From Anaerolineales bacterium (GTDB lineage: Bacteria; Chloroflexota; Anaerolineae; Anaerolineales; Villigracilaceae): a DNA stretch of 26,085 nt. The notes below the pieces were generated by a model that worked only from the letters and a program-made list of their open reading frames with translations, was not told the origin of the DNA and made no database searches. Position numbers and translations under genes: made by a program. The stretch is from NCBI GenBank assembly GCA_028689195.1, contig JAQTWR010000001.1, forward strand, positions 1 through 26,085. Reading direction: 5' to 3'. Position 1 is the first letter of the stretch, and every line of letters starts with the position of its first letter. This document shows, piece after piece, positions 1 through 8,027 of this stretch.

Positions 1-2
1 GC

Positions 3-392
3 GCCGAAGACGGACAAGTCTTTTTATCCGCGACCTTCACGCCTGTCGAAGCCAGCCTTCATTTATATAGCAAAGAAATTCCCAGAAGCGGCGTGGACGG
101 ATTGGGCAGACCCGCGCTGCTCGAACTCGCGCAAGATTCAACCATCAAAGCGAACGGTCCATTGATCGAGAGCGCCCCCGCGCAAAGCCTGCTTTCGGGT
201 CCGCAAGATTTGCGCGTCTACCCCGCAGGCGCGGTCACGCTCAGTTTGCCCGTTATCCTGCCTGCCGGAAAAAACTGGATCAACGAAAAAGTGATTATCA
301 CTTACATGGCATGTACCGACTACGGCTGTCGTCCGCCCGTCGAAGGAAAAATCATCCCGATTCGGATTCCCGAAAATGAAGCCTTCAACTAA
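3..392 (+). CDS. DsbD N-terminal-domain (thiol:disulfide interchange) protein, 5' end cut off
   Basis: The reading frame is open from the window edge to TAA at 390-392, so only the C-terminal 129 residues are seen. The end has a beta-rich segment with the pair C-T-D-Y-G-C followed by RPPV. This matches the DsbD alpha-domain pattern, where two cysteines four or five residues apart lie just before a PP motif; those cysteines pass electrons to envelope thiol proteins. There is no membrane segment after the domain, so the protein ends where DsbD normally enters its membrane part. The next gene, a thioredoxin-like lipoprotein, overlaps it by 17 nt, which suggests translational coupling and a shared envelope redox role. 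The family is fairly clear; the upstream part is unknown. Confidence 0.7.
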   Translation, partial: AEDGQVFLSATFTPVEASLHLYSKEIPRSGVDGLGRPALLELAQDSTIKANGPLIESAPAQSLLSGPQDLRVYPAGAVTLSLPVILPAGKNWINEKVIITYMACTDYGCRPPVEGKIIPIRIPENEAFN

Positions 393-951
393 ATTTATTT
401 ATCTGATCGTTCCCTTCATTCTTGGATGTAATTTCCTGTTTCCTCAAACGGAAATAGAACCCTCCGCGCTTCCCACTCAATTTGAAGTTGCTACCGTTCA
501 GCCAATAGAATCCACGCCCCAAGCGGATTCCTCGCCAACGCCTCAAGTTGATTCAACGCCCGCGTTCACGATCAATCGTATTCATATTGCAGACGGCGCG
601 CTATACGATCAACTCGCCGTTGAAGCGCAAAAAGCGAAAGCGCTGAATCTAACTCCCTTCCTCGAATTTGACGCGACTTGGTGCCCGCCTTGCATCGCGA
701 TTGAAAAGAGCATCCAAGCCGAAGATGAAATTACGCTGAAAGCCTTCGCGGGAACTTACATCATCCGCGCAGACGTGGACGAGTGGGGATGGGGCGACAA
801 CAACAAATTCAAATTCGACGGAATTCCCATCTACTTTAAATTAGACGAAAGCGGAAATCCCAGCGGCGCGGTTGTTGACGGCAACGCATGGGGCGAGAAT
901 ATTCCCGTCAATTTCGCGCCCGTATTGGACGAATTTTTCCACGCGCCGTAA
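376..951 (+). CDS. thioredoxin-fold lipoprotein with CPPC active site
   Basis: This 191-residue protein starts with a charged N-terminus and a hydrophobic stretch ending in ILGC, so Cys18 is a likely lipid-modified cysteine. A Thr/Ser/Pro-rich linker of about 40 residues follows, then a thioredoxin-like domain. The active-site motif is W-C-P-P-C (Cys103 and Cys106), with a later GIP segment that fits the cis-proline loop of thioredoxins. It probably sits on the outer face of the membrane and reduces disulfides or receives electrons from the DsbD-type partner upstream, whose gene it overlaps by 17 nt. The ATG at 376 lies inside that gene. The specific substrate cannot be deduced. Confidence 0.8.
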   Translation: MKPSTKFIYLIVPFILGCNFLFPQTEIEPSALPTQFEVATVQPIESTPQADSSPTPQVDSTPAFTINRIHIADGALYDQLAVEAQKAKALNLTPFLEFDATWCPPCIAIEKSIQAEDEITLKAFAGTYIIRADVDEWGWGDNNKFKFDGIPIYFKLDESGNPSGAVVDGNAWGENIPVNFAPVLDEFFHAP

Positions 952-987
952 GAAAATCGCTATTTGCTTGCAGCGCTTTATAGCCGC

Positions 988-1016
988 TTGACGCTTTAAT
1001 ATTCATGTGCTACCAT
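988..1016 (+). promoter_or_regulatory. sigma70-type promoter for the LysM lipoprotein gene
   Basis: TTGACG at 988-993 is followed, after a 17-bp spacer, by TACCAT at 1011-1016. Transcription would start near 1023, leaving a leader of about 35 nt before the ATG at 1059. The match is 5/6 for the -35 box and 4/6 for the -10 box. Confidence 0.55.
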
Positions 1017-1058
1017 CGCGCATTGGATATATCGAAAATAAAACAGGAGTAAGTAACC

Positions 1059-1781
1059 ATGAGTAACAAACAACGCGGATTGCTAATCGTCTTCATTTTC
1101 CTAATATCAACGATGTTGTTGTCTGCATGTACGCAATCATTATCTAAAGCGCCCGCAAAAACACCGACCTTGCTTCCGACGGGATTGTTCGTTTCGCCGA
1201 TTCCGTCCGCCGAAAACCCAATGGCAATGATCGAAGAATTCGCAAAGCAGACGGCGGCGGCGCAGACTTCCGTGCCTGTAATAGGAACGCCCGGTACCCC
1301 GCAAGCCGTCACTACGCCAAACGGGACAGTCGTTACTCTTGATCCCGCTCTTGTAACGCCCGGCACGCCCACAAATGCCGTGCCGACCACGCCCGAAATC
1401 TCCACCCCCAACGGCGTAAACCCTACTTCCGTTCCCGTTGGCGTGCGCCCCGCAAGTTATACCCTGCAAGAAGGCGAATTCCCTTACTGTATCGCCCGCC
1501 GTTTTGACGTTGACCCAGACGCTTTACTCAGAGCCAGCGGACTGACCAGACCAGATTTATATTACCCGGGCTTGGTTCTCAAAATTCCCCAAAGCGGGGC
1601 GTTCCCCGGCGACCGCGCCTTAGCCGCGCACCCTACTACTTACACTGTGCTTTCCGCATCTGAAACCCTTTATGGCATCGCCTGCAAATATGGCGACGTT
1701 GATCCCGCTTCGATAGCCTCGACAAACGGCATCTCGGTCTCTGCAAAATTGAGCGCCGGGCAGCAGATAAAAATACCGTAA
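1059..1781 (+). CDS. LysM-domain lipoprotein
   Basis: The 240-residue product has a lipoprotein signal peptide with lipobox LSAC (Cys24). A long Pro/Thr-rich spacer runs from about residue 30 to 130, and two LysM-like repeats follow at about 133-178 and 193-240. The first contains YTLQEGE and ends with LVLKIP; the second contains YTVLSASETL and ends with QQIKIP. LysM modules bind N-acetylglucosamine-containing polymers, so a cell-surface role is likely, although both repeats are divergent (each carries an extra Cys). The start is supported by AGGAG at 1045-1049, 9 nt before the ATG, and by the promoter above. A strong terminator follows directly. No enzymatic domain is present. Confidence 0.8.
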   Translation: MSNKQRGLLIVFIFLISTMLLSACTQSLSKAPAKTPTLLPTGLFVSPIPSAENPMAMIEEFAKQTAAAQTSVPVIGTPGTPQAVTTPNGTVVTLDPALVTPGTPTNAVPTTPEISTPNGVNPTSVPVGVRPASYTLQEGEFPYCIARRFDVDPDALLRASGLTRPDLYYPGLVLKIPQSGAFPGDRALAAHPTTYTVLSASETLYGIACKYGDVDPASIASTNGISVSAKLSAGQQIKIP

Positions 1782-1790
1782 AGAAAAATA

Positions 1791-1822
1791 AAAAGCCCAA
1801 GCGTTTTGCTTGGGCTTTTTTT
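1791..1822 (+). terminator. intrinsic terminator after the LysM gene, just ahead of the Nudix gene
   Basis: AAAAGCCCAAGC (1791-1802) and GCTTGGGCTTTT (1808-1819) form a 12-bp stem with a GTTTT loop, followed by more T residues. The T tract ends only about 10 nt before the Shine-Dalgarno sequence of the next gene, leaving no room for a separate promoter in between. Confidence 0.9.
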
Positions 1823-1844
1823 GTGCAAAATAAAGGAGGCAGCC

Positions 1845-2423
1845 ATGCCATTTGAATTGCTCGGTACAGAAATTTTGCTCAAAGGACGCGCGTTTACCAT
1901 CCGCCGCGACACGCTCAAAACGCCCGATGACCGCGAAACAAAATTCGATATTATCGAACACGGAGGCTCGGTGGTTATCGTTCCGGTGGACAATGACGGC
2001 AATTTACTATTCGTCCGCCAATATCGTCACGCCGCAAATATGGATTTGCTCGAACTTCCCGCCGGCACATTGGAAGAGGGCGAAGACCCCGCAGTCTGCG
2101 CTGCGCGCGAAGTCCGCGAAGAGACGGGTTTCGCCGCAGACAAAATTGAAAAAATCGGCGATTTTTACCTCGCCCCCGGATATTCCACCGAATTCATGCA
2201 CGTTTACCTTGCAAGTCATCTACGATATGATCCGATAGAGGCGGATGAAGAAGAATTTTTACAGGTAAAAAAAATGCCCGTAAAAACGGCAATGCAATTA
2301 GCCAAAAGCGGAAAAATGCCGGACGCAAAATCGCTGGCGGCGCTGTTTTTAGCAAAGCCAAAACTTAACCATATTCTGGGCGCTATTGGGACGAGGAAGA
2401 AAAGAACGGCGGAACTTAAATAA
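1845..2423 (+). CDS. Nudix hydrolase, ADP-ribose pyrophosphatase type
   Basis: This 192-residue protein has a full Nudix box at residues 74-96 (G-T-L-E-E-G-E, then R-E-V-R-E-E-T-G-F), matching GX5EX7REUXEEXGU. The preceding ELPAG and the FVRQYRHA segment are typical of ADP-ribose pyrophosphatases, which cleave ADP-ribose to AMP and ribose 5-phosphate. Exact substrate preference cannot be read from sequence. The start at 1845 is chosen because AAAGGAGG (1832-1839) lies at ideal spacing; an in-frame start at 1806 would lie inside the terminator hairpin. The gene can only be reached by readthrough of that terminator or from a promoter upstream of it. Confidence 0.88.
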   Translation: MPFELLGTEILLKGRAFTIRRDTLKTPDDRETKFDIIEHGGSVVIVPVDNDGNLLFVRQYRHAANMDLLELPAGTLEEGEDPAVCAAREVREETGFAADKIEKIGDFYLAPGYSTEFMHVYLASHLRYDPIEADEEEFLQVKKMPVKTAMQLAKSGKMPDAKSLAALFLAKPKLNHILGAIGTRKKRTAELK

Positions 2424-2471
2424 GTTGAGCCTGAAACTTGTGTTAGAAGGAATCTTCCAGGCAAAAGCGCG

Positions 2472-2507
2472 CAATAAAAAATGGCAGAAACCTGCCATTT
2501 TTTATTG
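2472..2507. terminator. perfect 16-bp palindromic terminator
   Basis: CAATAAAAAATGGCAG (2472-2487) and its exact reverse complement (2492-2507) flank an AAAC loop. The T-rich right arm makes it an intrinsic terminator for the Nudix transcript, and the A-rich left arm would serve the opposite strand. Confidence 0.85.
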
Positions 2508-2516
2508 CCACAATTC

Positions 2517-2534
2517 TTGTCCGATATGTGACAA
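2517..2534. promoter_or_regulatory. 18-bp inverted repeat, possible Rex-type operator upstream of nifJ
   Basis: TTGTCCGATATGTGACAA has perfect 5-bp half-sites (TTGTC/GACAA) around an 8-bp centre. Length and the TTGT...ACAA ends match the Rex operator, but the fifth base of each half-site is C/G where G/C is expected, so this is tentative. A TATATAAC stretch about 24 bp downstream could be a -10 region. Rex senses NADH/NAD+, which would suit a pyruvate:ferredoxin oxidoreductase promoter. Confidence 0.35.
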
Positions 2535-2680
2535 CAGGCATAAGGATTTAAGTCATATATAACTAACGCATTTCGTCCTGTGGGGATACACTTGTACGTT
2601 GATATTACGCAATTTGCGCGCCGAGCGTGGGAGCGCATAAAGTAAATTACGAATACGGAAAATCCTACAAAGGAGCAAGA

Positions 2681-5600
2681 ATGAAACAACAAATAGTAAC
2701 CATTGACGGCAATGAAGCCACAGCGTCGGTCGCGCACCGCCTCAGCGAAGTGATCGCCATCTATCCTATTACGCCATCTTCGGCAATGGGCGAGTTCGCA
2801 GACGAATGGACTTCAAAAGGCAAAAAGAATTTATGGGGCACCATCCCCGCAGTGATCGAAATGCAATCCGAAGGCGGCGCGGCGGGCGCAGTGCATGGCG
2901 CGTTGCAGACAGGCGCGTTGACCACTACGTTTACCGCGTCGCAAGGTTTATTGTTAATGATTCCCAACATGTATAAGATCGCGGGCGAACTGACCAGCAC
3001 GGTCTTCCATGTTGCGGCGCGTTCGCTTGCCGCGCAGGGACTTTCCATCTTCGGCGACCATCAGGATGTGATGGGCGCGCGTCAAACAGGTTGGGCGCTG
3101 CTTTCCTCTGGCTCTGTGCAAGAGGCGCAGGATTTCGCAGCCATCGCGCAAATGTCTACGCTCAAAGCGCGTTTGCCCTTCATCCACTTCTTTGACGGTT
3201 TTAGGACTTCGCATGAAGTTGCGAAAATATTCTATTTGACCGATGAAGAACTCCGCGCTTTTGTGGACGAAGATTTGATACGCGCCCACCGCGCAAGAGG
3301 ACTCAACCCCGATAATCCCGTCCTGCGCGGAACGGCGCAAAACCCCGACGTTTATTTCCAAGCGCGCGAAACCGTCAACCCGTATTACGCCGCTGCTCCC
3401 GCCATCGTGCAAGAGATGATGGACAAGTTCGCGCAGATCACGGGCAGACACTACAACTTATTTGATTATGTCGGACATCCCGAAGCCGAGCGCGTGATGG
3501 TCATCATGGGTTCGGGCGGAGATACTGCCGAAGCGACAGTCAACTATCTCGTTGAGCAAGACGAGAAGGTTGGTCTCGTCCGCGTGCGTTTGTATTTGCC
3601 TTTCTCCATCGAACATTTCCTCAAAGCGCTGCCAAAGTCTACAAAGAGCATTGCGGTTTTGGATCGCACCAAAGAACCCGGTTCGATGGGCGAGCCGCTT
3701 TATTTGGATGTGGTCAATGCGTTGGTCGAAGGTCAGAGGTCGAATATCAAGGTGATTGGCGGACGCTACGGACTTTCTTCCAAAGAGTACACGCCTGCAA
3801 TGGTCAAAGCGGGTTTGGACGAATTGAAGAAAGCCGAACCCAAGACGCATTTCACCGTCGGTATCAATGACGATGTTTCGCACACCAGCATCGAAGTTGA
3901 TTCTTCCTTCTCCATTGAAAATCCTGAAACCGTGCGCTGCGTGTTCTTCGGTCTCGGTTCGGACGGTACGGTTGGCGCGAACAAAAATTCAATCAAAATC
4001 ATCGGCGAAGAAACCGATAACTTCGCGCAAGGTTATTTCGTTTACGATTCAAAGAAATCGGGACAAATGACCATCTCGCATTTGCGCTTTGGCTCCAAGC
4101 CGATTCACGCGCCGTATTTGATTGAAGCCAATCAGGCAAATTTTGTCGCGTGTCATCAATTCACTTTCCTCGAACGCTACGATATTTTGAAATACGCAAA
4201 GGAAGGCGCGGTATTTTTGCTCAATAGTTTGTCGGGTAAGGACGAAGTTTGGGACACGCTGCAAAGCGAAGTCCAATCCGCGATTATCGAGAAGAAACTC
4301 AAATTCTATGTCATCAACGGCTACGAAGTCGCGGAAAAAACGGGCATGGGACAGCGCGTCAATACCATCATGCAGACCGCGTTTTTCGCCATCTCTGGCG
4401 TGCTTCCGCGCGAGCAAGCCATCGAAGAAATCAAGCACGCGATTCAAAAAACATACGGCAAACGCGGCGAAGCGGTGGTGAAGAAAAACTTCGACGCGGT
4501 AGACGCGACGGTGGCGAATCTTTACGAGGTCAAAGTTCCCACGCAAGTCACGTCGAAGATGACGCGCAGACCCGCCGTCCCCGATGCGGCTCCCGGTTTT
4601 GTCAAAGACGTTCTCGCCCCGATGATTAGTTTCAACGGCGACGATTTGCCCGTTTCTGCGATGCCTGTAGACGGCACATATCCGCTTGGCACGACGCAAT
4701 GGGAAAAACGAAATCTTGCGTTGGAAATTCCCGTATGGGAACCAGACCTGTGTATCCAATGCGGCAAGTGCGTGATGGTTTGTCCGCACGCGGTCATCCG
4801 CCATAAAGTGTATGACGAAAAATTAGTCGCGGACGCGCCCGAAACTTTCAAGCACATGCCGTCGAAGTTCAAAGAATTTTCGCAAGGTTTCGCGTACACC
4901 CTTCAAGTTGCACCCGAAGATTGTACGGGTTGTACCTTGTGCGTGGAAGTTTGCCCCGTGAAGGATAAGAGCGCGGTGGGGCGCAAGGCAATCAACATGG
5001 CGCCGCAGCCTGCGTTGCGCGACGCCGAAGCGAAGAATTGGGATTTCTTTATGAACATCCCCGATATGGATCGAAAACTCTTCAATCCTTCCACGATCAA
5101 AAATTCGCAATTGCTGCGCCCGTTGTTTGAGTTCAGCGGCGCATGTTTAGGATGCGGCGAAACGCCTTACGTCAAACTCGTCTCGCAATTGTTTGGAGAT
5201 CGCGCGGTTGTCGCCAATGCGACGGGATGCTCGTCCATTTATGGCGGCAATCTTCCTACTACGCCGTGGGCGGTCAACGCGGAAGGACGCGGACCCGCAT
5301 GGTCGAACTCGTTGTTTGAAGATAACGCCGAGTTCGGTTTGGGAATGCGCCTGACGATTGACAAACAAAACGAGTACGCGCTCGAATTGGCGAAGATTTT
5401 TGAAAAAGAATTAAGCGCCGAATTGGTGAACGCCATCGTGAACGCGAATCAAAGCGACGAAGCGGGCATTCAGGCGCAGCGCGAGCGCGTCGCGGAATTG
5501 AAGAACAAACTCGCAAAATCGAACGATAGCCGCGCAAAAGATTTAATCAGCCTCGCGGATAATCTCGTCAAGAAATCGGTTTGGATCATCGGCGGCGACG

Positions 5601-6235
5601 GCTGGGCGTATGACATCGGCTACGGCGGCTTGGATCACGTGCTGGCGTCTGGTCGCAATGTGAACATCCTTGTCCTCGATACCGAAGTGTATTCAAATAC
5701 CGGCGGACAATCGAGCAAGTCCACGCCGCGCGCTGCGGTTGCGAAGTTCGCAATGAGCGGCAAGGGCATCCCCAAGAAAGACCTCGGCTTGATTGCCATG
5801 TCTTATGGATATGTGTATGTGGCGCGCATCGCCATGGGCGCGAATGACCAGCAGACTTTGCGCGCGCTGATCGAAGCCGAGTCGTATGACGGTCCGTCGT
5901 TGATCATCGCTTATAGTCACTGTATCGCGCACGGTTATGATCTTTCAAAGGGACTTGAACAGCAGAAACTCGCGGTGCAATCGGGTCACTGGCCCATGTA
6001 TCGTTACGATCCGCGCCTCATTGAAGAAGGCAAGAATCCGCTGGTGATCGAATCCAAAGAGCCGAGCATTCCGCTTTCGCAATATGCGTACAACGAAACG
6101 CGCTACAAGATGTTGACGCAAATGGACGAAGGTCGCGCCGAAGAATTGATGAAAGAAGCGCAGTCGGATATTAAATCGCGCTGGGCGTTCTATCAACAAA
6201 TGGCTTCGATGCATTATGGAAAAGAAGAGAAGTAG
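2681..6235 (+). CDS. nifJ: pyruvate:ferredoxin (flavodoxin) oxidoreductase, single-chain
   Basis: The 1184-residue protein has the usual length and domain order of homodimeric PFOR. The N-terminal pyruvate-binding domain carries YPITPSSAMGE and TASQGLLLMIP. A ferredoxin domain has two 4Fe-4S motifs near residues 690-705 (CIQCGKCVMVCP) and 747-760 (CTGCTLCVEVCP). The C-terminal TPP-binding domain has ACLGCGETPY, ATGCSSIYGG and GGDGWAYDIGYGG with the later SNTGGQ. It catalyses pyruvate + CoA to acetyl-CoA + CO2 with reduction of ferredoxin, a cytoplasmic step of anaerobic metabolism. The start at 2681 follows AAAGGAG; earlier in-frame codons lack this. The next gene starts 10 nt downstream and is probably co-transcribed. 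Confidence 0.96.
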   Translation: MKQQIVTIDGNEATASVAHRLSEVIAIYPITPSSAMGEFADEWTSKGKKNLWGTIPAVIEMQSEGGAAGAVHGALQTGALTTTFTASQGLLLMIPNMYKIAGELTSTVFHVAARSLAAQGLSIFGDHQDVMGARQTGWALLSSGSVQEAQDFAAIAQMSTLKARLPFIHFFDGFRTSHEVAKIFYLTDEELRAFVDEDLIRAHRARGLNPDNPVLRGTAQNPDVYFQARETVNPYYAAAPAIVQEMMDKFAQITGRHYNLFDYVGHPEAERVMVIMGSGGDTAEATVNYLVEQDEKVGLVRVRLYLPFSIEHFLKALPKSTKSIAVLDRTKEPGSMGEPLYLDVVNALVEGQRSNIKVIGGRYGLSSKEYTPAMVKAGLDELKKAEPKTHFTVGINDDVSHTSIEVDSSFSIENPETVRCVFFGLGSDGTVGANKNSIKIIGEETDNFAQGYFVYDSKKSGQMTISHLRFGSKPIHAPYLIEANQANFVACHQFTFLERYDILKYAKEGAVFLLNSLSGKDEVWDTLQSEVQSAIIEKKLKFYVINGYEVAEKTGMGQRVNTIMQTAFFAISGVLPREQAIEEIKHAIQKTYGKRGEAVVKKNFDAVDATVANLYEVKVPTQVTSKMTRRPAVPDAAPGFVKDVLAPMISFNGDDLPVSAMPVDGTYPLGTTQWEKRNLALEIPVWEPDLCIQCGKCVMVCPHAVIRHKVYDEKLVADAPETFKHMPSKFKEFSQGFAYTLQVAPEDCTGCTLCVEVCPVKDKSAVGRKAINMAPQPALRDAEAKNWDFFMNIPDMDRKLFNPSTIKNSQLLRPLFEFSGACLGCGETPYVKLVSQLFGDRAVVANATGCSSIYGGNLPTTPWAVNAEGRGPAWSNSLFEDNAEFGLGMRLTIDKQNEYALELAKIFEKELSAELVNAIVNANQSDEAGIQAQRERVAELKNKLAKSNDSRAKDLISLADNLVKKSVWIIGGDGWAYDIGYGGLDHVLASGRNVNILVLDTEVYSNTGGQSSKSTPRAAVAKFAMSGKGIPKKDLGLIAMSYGYVYVARIAMGANDQQTLRALIEAESYDGPSLIIAYSHCIAHGYDLSKGLEQQKLAVQSGHWPMYRYDPRLIEEGKNPLVIESKEPSIPLSQYAYNETRYKMLTQMDEGRAEELMKEAQSDIKSRWAFYQQMASMHYGKEEK

Positions 6236-6244
6236 AGGATAACA

Positions 6245-7246
6245 ATGACTGACCTTACTACAACCTATCTCGGCTTGAAATTAAAGAACCCGCTTGTGGC
6301 TTCCGCTTCTCCGCTCTCGAAGAAAATCGAAACGGCGCGTCAATTGGAAGAGGCGGGCGTTTCGGCGATTGTGATGTATTCGCTCTTTGAAGAGCAGATT
6401 ATCCACGAATCGCTTGAGTTGGATCATTACCTCACGCGCGGAACGGATTCGTTCGCCGAAGCCATGACCTATCTGCCCGACAGCGGCACATACGCGATGG
6501 GTCCCGAAAAATATTTGAATCAAGTTGCGGAATTGAAGAAAGCCTTGAGTATTCCCGTCATCGGAAGTTTGAACGGCGTCTCGAAAGGCGGCTGGACGAG
6601 TTACGCGAAGCAGATCGAAGACGCGGGCGCGGACGCGCTCGAATTGAATTTGTATTTCGTCTCTACCGATCCAAACCTCGCTTCGCAGGAACTCGAAAAC
6701 GCGCAGGTCGAATTGGTTGCGGAAGTGAAATCTGCCATCAAAATTCCGTTGGCGGTGAAGTTGAGCCCGTTTGTTACTTCGCTTCCCAATTTTGCGAAAC
6801 GCATTGTCGAAGCGGGCGCGAATGGGTTGGTGTTGTTCAATCGCTTTTACCAGCCCGATTTTGATCTCAATGAACTTGAGATTCTTCATAGTCTTGATTT
6901 GAGCACGTCCGCAGAGTTGCGACTTCCGCTGCGCTGGATTTCCATTTTATATGGCAAAGTCAACGCGGATTTTGCGCTGACCAGCGGCGTACATACTTAT
7001 ACGGATGTATTGAAATCCATGATGGCTGGCGCAAAGGTCGCGATGATGGCTTCCAGTCTTTTGCATAACGGCGCAGCCGTCGTTCCGACGATGCTGAAAG
7101 AACTTGAAGGTTGGATGAACGAGCGCGAATATAAATCCATCCAGCAAATGCAGGGAAGCATGAGCCAGAAATCCGTCAAAGAGCCGGCCGCTTTCGAGCG
7201 CGGAAATTACATGAAGGTCTTGAACTCGTTTAGGGAAACGATATAA
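6245..7246 (+). CDS. dihydroorotate dehydrogenase-like flavoprotein linked to nifJ
   Basis: This 333-residue TIM-barrel protein resembles class 1 dihydroorotate dehydrogenase. It begins with [13 protein letters not shown] and has [19 protein letters not shown] and a C-terminal phosphate-binding region [18 protein letters not shown]. The loop that normally reads N-x-S-C-P-N with the catalytic Cys or Ser is here [11 protein letters not shown], so the usual Cys position is not kept. Start ATG 6245 follows GAGGA, which overlaps the nifJ stop region, so the two genes form an operon. DHOD-like genes of this type occur beside nifJ in several phyla. A role with PFOR, rather than in pyrimidine synthesis, is therefore plausible but not proven. 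Confidence 0.8.
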   Translation: MTDLTTTYLGLKLKNPLVASASPLSKKIETARQLEEAGVSAIVMYSLFEEQIIHESLELDHYLTRGTDSFAEAMTYLPDSGTYAMGPEKYLNQVAELKKALSIPVIGSLNGVSKGGWTSYAKQIEDAGADALELNLYFVSTDPNLASQELENAQVELVAEVKSAIKIPLAVKLSPFVTSLPNFAKRIVEAGANGLVLFNRFYQPDFDLNELEILHSLDLSTSAELRLPLRWISILYGKVNADFALTSGVHTYTDVLKSMMAGAKVAMMASSLLHNGAAVVPTMLKELEGWMNEREYKSIQQMQGSMSQKSVKEPAAFERGNYMKVLNSFRETI

Positions 7247-7265
7247 AAATCCCCCGCTATGAGAA

Positions 7266-7301
7266 ATAAAAACTCCTTCGCGAAAGCGAAGGAGTTTTTA
7301 T
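7266..7301. terminator. bidirectional terminator between convergent nifJ operon and infA
   Basis: AAAAACTCCTTCGC (7268-7281) pairs perfectly with GCGAAGGAGTTTTT (7286-7299) around a GAAA tetraloop, with two more A-T pairs outside. The A/T runs on both sides serve both converging transcripts. Confidence 0.92.
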
Positions 7302-7324
7302 AAATTCAAAATTCAAGTAGAGCA

Positions 7325-7573
7325 TTAACTTTCAACAGGCGCGGGGGCATTCTTGCGTTGACGGAAAGTGATGCGGGCGCGCGTAAGATCGTAAGGCGAC
7401 ATTTCCATCGCCACATGATCTCCCAACAAAATACGAATATAGTGTTTACGCATTTTGCCCGAAAGATACGCCAATACTTCATGCCCGTTATCCAGCCGCA
7501 CGCGGAACTGCGTTCCGGGCAGGGCTTCGATCACAACGCCGTCAACCTTGATTTTGCCTTCTTCTTTAGTCAT
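7325..7573 (-). CDS. infA: translation initiation factor IF-1
   Basis: The 82-residue protein is a single S1/OB-fold domain. It contains the family segments [59 protein letters not shown]-1 binds the ribosomal A site during initiation. It has a short C-terminal tail beyond the core (KNAPAPVES). Start ATG 7573 follows GAGGCG and lies 13 nt after the rpsU stop, so the two genes share a transcript. infA more often sits in the large ribosomal-protein operon; whether a second copy exists there cannot be seen from this window. Confidence 0.95.
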   Translation of the reverse strand: MTKEEGKIKVDGVVIEALPGTQFRVRLDNGHEVLAYLSGKMRKHYIRILLGDHVAMEMSPYDLTRARITFRQRKNAPAPVES

Positions 7574-7586
7574 ACACGCCTCTTGA

Positions 7587-7784
7587 TTATTCTGAATCCT
7601 TGAACGAGCGCCGTTTCATGCGGCGGATCGCTTTCTTCTTTTCCATGCGGCGCTGTTCGCTCTTGGAGATGAACCAGCGCTTGTTACGGATGGTGCTTAA
7701 AACGCCGCTCTTGACAACCTTCTTACGAAAGCGCTTGAGCAAAGAATCCTGCGATTCTCCGTTGCGTAAATTTACCGTACCCAA
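7587..7784 (-). CDS. rpsU: small ribosomal subunit protein bS21
   Basis: The 65-residue, strongly basic protein has typical S21 features: [19 protein letters not shown] near the start and a lysine/arginine-rich C-terminal helix with [16 protein letters not shown]21 joins the 30S subunit near the 3' end of 16S rRNA and aids initiation. The start codon is TTG at 7784-7782, immediately after an in-frame TGA and preceded by AGGTGA at suitable spacing; no ATG or GTG is available. A terminator-like hairpin lies about 30 nt upstream in the leader, and infA follows 13 nt downstream. Confidence 0.93.
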   Translation of the reverse strand: MGTVNLRNGESQDSLLKRFRKKVVKSGVLSTIRNKRWFISKSEQRRMEKKKAIRRMKRRSFKDSE

Positions 7785-7814
7785 TCAAATCACCTACTTT
7801 CTCTTTGAAAATGA

Positions 7815-7846
7815 ACAAAAAAAACAGCCGTGCGCAAAATCGGCTG
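7815..7846 (-). terminator. terminator-like hairpin inside the rpsU-infA leader
   Basis: On the minus strand CAGCCG and CGGCTG (7846-7841 and 7830-7825) form a 6-bp stem around a 10-nt loop, followed by eight T residues (down to about 7816). It lies between the likely promoter near 7960-7988 and the rpsU Shine-Dalgarno, so it may attenuate the operon or end a separate short RNA of roughly 130 nt. Confidence 0.7.
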
Positions 7847-7959
7847 GACTTATAAATAAGACCTGAAACGAACTCAATGACCAAACGATCAAAAGATGCG
7901 CTTCGTTACTCCTCATTATATTAGAGAGAAAAACTTGTTCCTGCCGAAATTGCTTTGGG

Positions 7960-7988
7960 ATTATACACGATACAAGCGCGGATGAGAA
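7960..7988 (-). promoter_or_regulatory. candidate promoter for rpsU-infA
   Basis: On the minus strand TTCTCA (7988-7983) is followed, after 17 bp, by a perfect TATAAT (7965-7960). Transcription would start near 7953, giving a leader of about 170 nt. A second perfect TATAAT lies at 7920-7915 but has a poor -35 region. The 7785-8095 gap otherwise holds the leader hairpin and the terminator of the next gene. Confidence 0.5.
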
Positions 7989-8027
7989 GGATTAACCCAA
8001 ATTTAATCAAAATTTCAGGTCTGTTTG

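Noticed and set aside
2430..2466. GCCTG/CAGGC pairing with inner GAAG/CTTC after the Nudix gene
   Set aside because: Weak and with a long loop; the perfect terminator at 2472-2507 explains transcript ending.
2598..2613. FNR-like TTGAT half-site upstream of nifJ
   Set aside because: Only one half-site matches; the second half is too different.
4049..4804. 251-codon minus-strand frame inside nifJ
   Set aside because: It lies wholly inside a well-conserved PFOR frame, is low in motif content and has no ribosome-binding site.
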